From positions 372,001 through 436,000 of the forward strand of contig NZ_CP027846.1 of NCBI RefSeq assembly GCF_003019255.1: a stretch of DNA of 64,000 bases. The letters are read 5' to 3'. The DNA is from Staphylococcus kloosii (GTDB lineage: Bacteria > Bacillota > Bacilli > Staphylococcales > Staphylococcaceae). A model generated the notes under the pieces. The model was not told where the DNA came from. It made no database searches and worked only from the letters and a program-made list of their open reading frames with translations. The first letter of the stretch is position 1; each line of letters opens with the position of its first letter. Of the stretch, positions 61,095 to 64,000 are shown piece after piece. The translations under genes were made by a program, and so were the position numbers.

Positions 61095-62306
61095 ATGAAA
61101 TTCTCTAAATTAGTTTTACCGGGCATTGCTATGATAGCAACTACGTATGGCTTAGGGCGTTTTAGTTTTGGTTTGTTTTTACCGAACATTTCACGTGATA
61201 TGCATTTAAGTGCCTCGAGCTCAGGCCTAATATCTTCGTTATTCTATCTATCTTATTGTTTTACAATTGTATATTCTACTTTACGTACGAATAAAATTGG
61301 GCCTAAAAATATGATTATGTTGTCTGGCTTAAGTGTATTAATTGGATTAATATTGATTAGCACTGCACCGAATGGCTTAATGTTGTCGCTCGGTGTAATA
61401 TTTGCTGGTGCTAGCACTGGTTTAGTATCACCACCATATGGTTATACCATTTCATTGTGGATTAAATGGCCTGAACAAGGTAAGGCGAATACGTGGATTA
61501 ATTCGGGTACTAGCTTTGGTTTAATGTTTACTGGGCTTACCGCAATGATTATCTTTCTAGACTGGAGAATGACATATCTAATTTATAGTGTTATCGCTTT
61601 AATCGTCTTGATTTGGAATTTTTATGCCATTCCGGCATTAAATAAAGATATTAAAATCGAAACAGGATCATTAAATATTAGAGATATTAATAATAGTAAA
61701 AAAATAATTATTGCATCAACAGTATTAGGATTTTCAACAGCGCCATTTTGGACGTTTTCTAAATCATTTATTGAGCATACTGGTCATTATTCAAATACTG
61801 CATTATCAATATTTTGGATTTTAATAGGTGCCTTAGGTGTAATAGGCGGCATTTCAGGAAGCATTATCGATAAGCGAGGATTACGTTTTGCTTATATATT
61901 AGGCGTTACACTGTTATCTTTAGCTTCAATTTTATTAGTGTTTACTTCTAAAATATGGTTAATTCCTTTTATTGCTTCATCACTCTTCGGCGCAAGCTAT
62001 ATCTTTTTAACTGGTGTATTACTTGTATGGGGTGTAAAAATATTTGTGAAAAATGCTTCTTTAGGTATCGGAATCCCATTTTTAATGTTGGCTGTTGGAC
62101 AGGTTTTAGGTTCAATGGTAGCTGGAACTTTAATAGATAACTTGAACTATGCGGTGACATTTATGGTCTATGGCATAGTAGGATTAGTTGCATTGACTAT
62201 GTATCCAAAAGTAGAAGTGACACCAAGTAAAATAGTAAAAGGACAACAATATACTAAAATGCAACGAGAAAACAAAGAGGTTATTGAACAAGAATTCAAT
62301 TATTAA
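61095..62306 (+). CDS. MFS transporter under TetR control
   Basis: A 403-residue carrier with about 12 segments. The N-terminus (LPGIAMIATTYGLGRFSFGLFLPNI) and SPPYGYTISLWIKWPEQGKANTW resemble the YbfB/CynX-like group. A TetR gene lies immediately upstream with matching operators, the usual layout of an inducible exporter. Substrate unknown. The C-terminal 35 residues are polar and cytosolic. Start behind AAAAGGAAG. Confidence 0.83.
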   Translation: MKFSKLVLPGIAMIATTYGLGRFSFGLFLPNISRDMHLSASSSGLISSLFYLSYCFTIVYSTLRTNKIGPKNMIMLSGLSVLIGLILISTAPNGLMLSLGVIFAGASTGLVSPPYGYTISLWIKWPEQGKANTWINSGTSFGLMFTGLTAMIIFLDWRMTYLIYSVIALIVLIWNFYAIPALNKDIKIETGSLNIRDINNSKKIIIASTVLGFSTAPFWTFSKSFIEHTGHYSNTALSIFWILIGALGVIGGISGSIIDKRGLRFAYILGVTLLSLASILLVFTSKIWLIPFIASSLFGASYIFLTGVLLVWGVKIFVKNASLGIGIPFLMLAVGQVLGSMVAGTLIDNLNYAVTFMVYGIVGLVALTMYPKVEVTPSKIVKGQQYTKMQRENKEVIEQEFNY

Positions 62307-62313
62307 AAATAAG

Positions 62314-62353
62314 TACCAATTACCTGAAATTGAAGGGGTAATTGGTATTTTTT
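62314..62353 (+). terminator. Terminator after the MFS gene
   Basis: TACCAATTACC pairs perfectly with GGTAATTGGTA, followed by TTTTTT. Confidence 0.88.
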
Positions 62354-62537
62354 AGAGTTAATCTAAAAAGTTAAAATTGAATACGCACAACATATGTGAA
62401 AAATGTTATATTGTATGTAACATATTATCAGTCATTGATATATAGACGGTGCATAGGTGACAAATCGATTTTAAATAAGTATTAACACTAATGGTTATCA
62501 CAAATTGTGATTTTAAAAAAGGAAGAGGGTTAATATC

Positions 62538-62837
62538 ATGACTTTAGATAAAGAACAAAGACGTATTACAAGTGAAGAATTGATTGCGCATTTTGAACAA
62601 TCTTCACTTACGGAAGAAGATTTAGCCCATCAATTGAATATATCTGTTAAGCAGGTAGAAAAGGTATTAAACATGGATGCATCAAATGGCTTTTTTGCCG
62701 ATAAATTACAAACATTTATTCATTTAGTGTGGGACGTACGTGATGCAATCGATAATGATATTAGAAATCACGGAGAAATTCCTAGTGGTTATACTTATTT
62801 GCAAGGTGAAAAAGAAGACTACTGGTTTTTACAATAA
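62538..62837 (+). CDS. DUF2316 family protein
   Basis: A 99-residue soluble protein. It begins with a helical, lambda-repressor-like helix-turn-helix pattern (LTEEDLAHQLNISVKQVEKVLNM at about 28-50) and ends GYTYLQGEKEDYWFLQ, the DUF2316 signature of staphylococci and lactobacilli. It may bind DNA; function unknown. Start behind GGAAGAGGG. Confidence 0.85.
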   Translation: MTLDKEQRRITSEELIAHFEQSSLTEEDLAHQLNISVKQVEKVLNMDASNGFFADKLQTFIHLVWDVRDAIDNDIRNHGEIPSGYTYLQGEKEDYWFLQ

Positions 62838-62860
62838 GTAAATTTTCATTAATATTTTAT

Positions 62861-62892
62861 AATAAAGAAGACGGTAAGCGGTCTTCTTTATT
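62861..62892. terminator. Bidirectional terminator
   Basis: AATAAAGAAGAC pairs perfectly with GTCTTCTTTATT between the convergent DUF2316 and GNAT genes. Confidence 0.88.
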
Positions 62893-62905
62893 TAAATTAT
62901 GAGAG

Positions 62906-63397
62906 TTAGTTGTTAAAAAAGAATAAATCATTCGTGTCTTCGAAATTAGGATCTCTATAAAAGCCTAAACGAGTGGCAAGATTAATCGATGGAACATTAT
63001 TTTTATCAGTTCTAATAACAAAAGGCATAGTAGTATCTAATTCGACTAACCAATCGATAACTGTTTGTATGGCTTCGGTTGCATAACCTTGGCCGGTAAA
63101 TTGAGGGTGGAGTCGATAATATAAATTAAAGTATGTTTTGTGTGCAAATGTCATTTTTTCTGCACCTCCGCTACCAATTACTTTATTACTATTTTTCTCA
63201 ACAATAACAAAATAACTAAAGCCATATTTATGCCAATGATTTATCCAATCTTTTAGCATTTTATTCGTTTCTGTAATATCTGTGTGCCTTCTTTTAGGTG
63301 TATATTGCGTAGCCTGTCTATTCGAGTGTATGTCATACAACGGCGCATTAAATGACAAATCAGGTTTATGTAATATGAGTCTTTTACTTTCTAACAT
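62906..63397 (-). CDS. GNAT family N-acetyltransferase (RimJ/RimL type)
   Basis: A 163-residue acetyltransferase. It starts MLESKRLILHKPD like the RimJ/RimL branch and has the acetyl-CoA motif in LHPQFTGQGYATEAIQTVIDW (about 94-114), then IRTDKNNVPSINLATRLGF. Substrate unknown (protein N-terminus or small amine). Start ATG behind AAAGGTGG. Confidence 0.88.
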   Translation of the reverse strand: MLESKRLILHKPDLSFNAPLYDIHSNRQATQYTPKRRHTDITETNKMLKDWINHWHKYGFSYFVIVEKNSNKVIGSGGAEKMTFAHKTYFNLYYRLHPQFTGQGYATEAIQTVIDWLVELDTTMPFVIRTDKNNVPSINLATRLGFYRDPNFEDTNDLFFFNN

Positions 63398-63420
63398 AAT
63401 GAGATACCACCTTTAATATC

Positions 63421-63464
63421 ATAACAAAGGAAAAGTAACTATAACGTTACTTTTCCTTTGTTAT
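63421..63464. terminator. Strong hairpin between membrane and GNAT genes
   Basis: A 19-base perfect stem with a 6-base loop directly after the stop of the membrane protein gene at 63465. Confidence 0.85.
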
Positions 63465-63917
63465 TTATACAAGCCCTTGAATACGTAAAACTATTTCCGC
63501 TACTACTGCAGAACCTATGTATGTACTTATTAAAACTACCATACCTACAATAATTGTTTTCCAACCTAATTTAGCGAAGTCGACCCAAGAATTTCCTATA
63601 GACACACCTGCATATGCTACTACGGGTGTTGCTAGTGACATTAGATCAACTTTTTCGGTCCAATGAACAATATGTGTTGAACCAGGAAAGCCAGGAATCG
63701 TAATGATTAAGCCGATCACGCCTATATAAGCAATACTTGGAATATTTAATGGAATAACATTACTTAAAATTAATCCAACCAAAGCGATTAACATGAGCAC
63801 AATTATACCAGGTAAGCCTTCAAGCATTGATGTATTATAGCCAATAAAGTTACTAAGTAGTGCGATAAAGCCCACTACACATAATGTAAGAATCCAATTT
63901 ATTACTTTAGAAGACAT
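63465..63917 (-). CDS. Small polytopic membrane protein, unknown function
   Basis: A 150-residue protein with about five hydrophobic segments: VINWILTLCVVGFIALL, LPGIIVLMLIALVGLILS, IAYIGVIGLIITIPGF, a PVVAYAGVSIGNSW loop and TIIVGMVVLISTYIGSAVVAEIVL. The arrangement resembles one half of an ion or metabolite carrier, but I do not recognise the family. ATG 63917 is 8 bases after AAGGAG; the GTG at 63926 overlaps the stop of the gene upstream. It is coupled to that upstream gene, so the two probably make one transport unit. Confidence 0.7.
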   Translation of the reverse strand: MSSKVINWILTLCVVGFIALLSNFIGYNTSMLEGLPGIIVLMLIALVGLILSNVIPLNIPSIAYIGVIGLIITIPGFPGSTHIVHWTEKVDLMSLATPVVAYAGVSIGNSWVDFAKLGWKTIIVGMVVLISTYIGSAVVAEIVLRIQGLV

Positions 63918-63922
63918 GTTAA

Positions 63923-64000
63923 TCACTCCTTATTTTTACTAAATTTACTTTTCACTTTCATAAAGCCTGCGTAGTATTTTTGAGTTAGAGGCAGAGCAAC
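63923..64000 (-). CDS. 3' end of a gene cut by the window edge
   Basis: The minus strand is open from the window end to TGA at 63923-63925, giving 25 C-terminal residues (ending KFSKNKE, preceded by VALPLTQKYYAGFMK). The next gene starts 6 bases later with its ribosome site inside this end. Such tight coupling suggests a partner of the small membrane protein. Confidence 0.55.
   Translation of the reverse strand, partial: VALPLTQKYYAGFMKVKSKFSKNKE

Noticed and set aside
1..64000. CRISPR arrays, tRNA or rRNA genes, prophage or toxin-antitoxin modules
   Set aside because: No regularly spaced repeats, cloverleaf-type sequences, phage structural genes or recognisable toxin-antitoxin pairs were found by reading; a dedicated search could still find short ones.

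Overview
The window is low-GC chromosomal DNA with compact genes, strong Shine-Dalgarno sequences, frequent TTG/GTG starts and many rho-independent terminators. An IsaB-family antigen, staphylococcal-type lipoproteins, TarS/TagF-type teichoic-acid enzymes, the ribose cluster rbsR-rbsU-rbsD-rbsK and DUF2316 point to Staphylococcus. The arabinose operon, TRAP transporter, BCCT carrier and bifunctional GT2/TagF-like protein suggest a coagulase-negative, environmental or animal-associated species, perhaps of the saprophyticus/xylosus group; this is inference. No tRNA, rRNA, CRISPR array, insertion sequence or prophage was seen.

Layout. 0-7.2 kb: MFS efflux carrier, AlkA-type glycosylase, TDT-family carrier, YdhR-like monooxygenase, FMN-dependent monooxygenase, SulP anion carrier, and a serine-recombinase-like protein lacking its catalytic residues. 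7.4-10.8 kb: ribose operon with a cre site and a perfect palindromic operator. 10.9-18.8 kb: lipoprotein, sirtuin, DUF915 hydrolase, MarR-patatin operon with two matching operators, DUF805 protein, BCCT carrier and a 3-hydroxybutyrate-dehydrogenase-like SDR. 18.9-23.4 kb: LysR regulator with a carboxymuconolactone-decarboxylase-family partner sharing one operator sequence, an SDR, and a DUF2798-TetR pair (TetR has no standard start codon) divergent from a hydrolase. 23.5-26 kb: IsaB-like antigen, then a siderophore-binding lipoprotein and an esterase on either side of a Fur box.

26-30.5 kb: an AT-rich cell-wall locus with two large glycosyltransferases of TarS and GT2-TagF type. 30.6-36.2 kb: CynX-type and EamA carriers, AraC regulator, MFS carrier, PET-hydrolase-like hydrolase. 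36.5-38.8 kb: an OhrR-type regulator with a flavin disulfide reductase and a glutathione-peroxidase homologue. 38.8-44.7 kb: a decayed mannose-family EIIA gene, a complete TRAP transporter, and a convergent GH31 glycosidase whose upstream region shares operator sequence with the TRAP genes. 45-48 kb: SDR, YjiH-like membrane protein, flavin reductase. 48.5-53.7 kb: MmpL-type RND exporter with a long polar C-terminal tail, a glycine-betaine-type binding lipoprotein, TetR, and a small hydrolase. 53.8-60.2 kb: araR followed by araB-araD-araA-araE, with two AraR boxes and a cre site. 60.4-64 kb: TetR-MFS pair sharing an operator, DUF2316, GNAT acetyltransferase, and two small membrane-related genes, the last cut by the window end.

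Overall this is an accessory-metabolism region of self-contained regulator-plus-target modules, many readable from matching palindromes. I did not find an unmistakably new multi-gene system. The best leads are the inactive recombinase, the OhrR-flavoprotein-peroxidase operon, the TRAP/GH31 shared operator, the MarR-patatin module and the MmpL tail.
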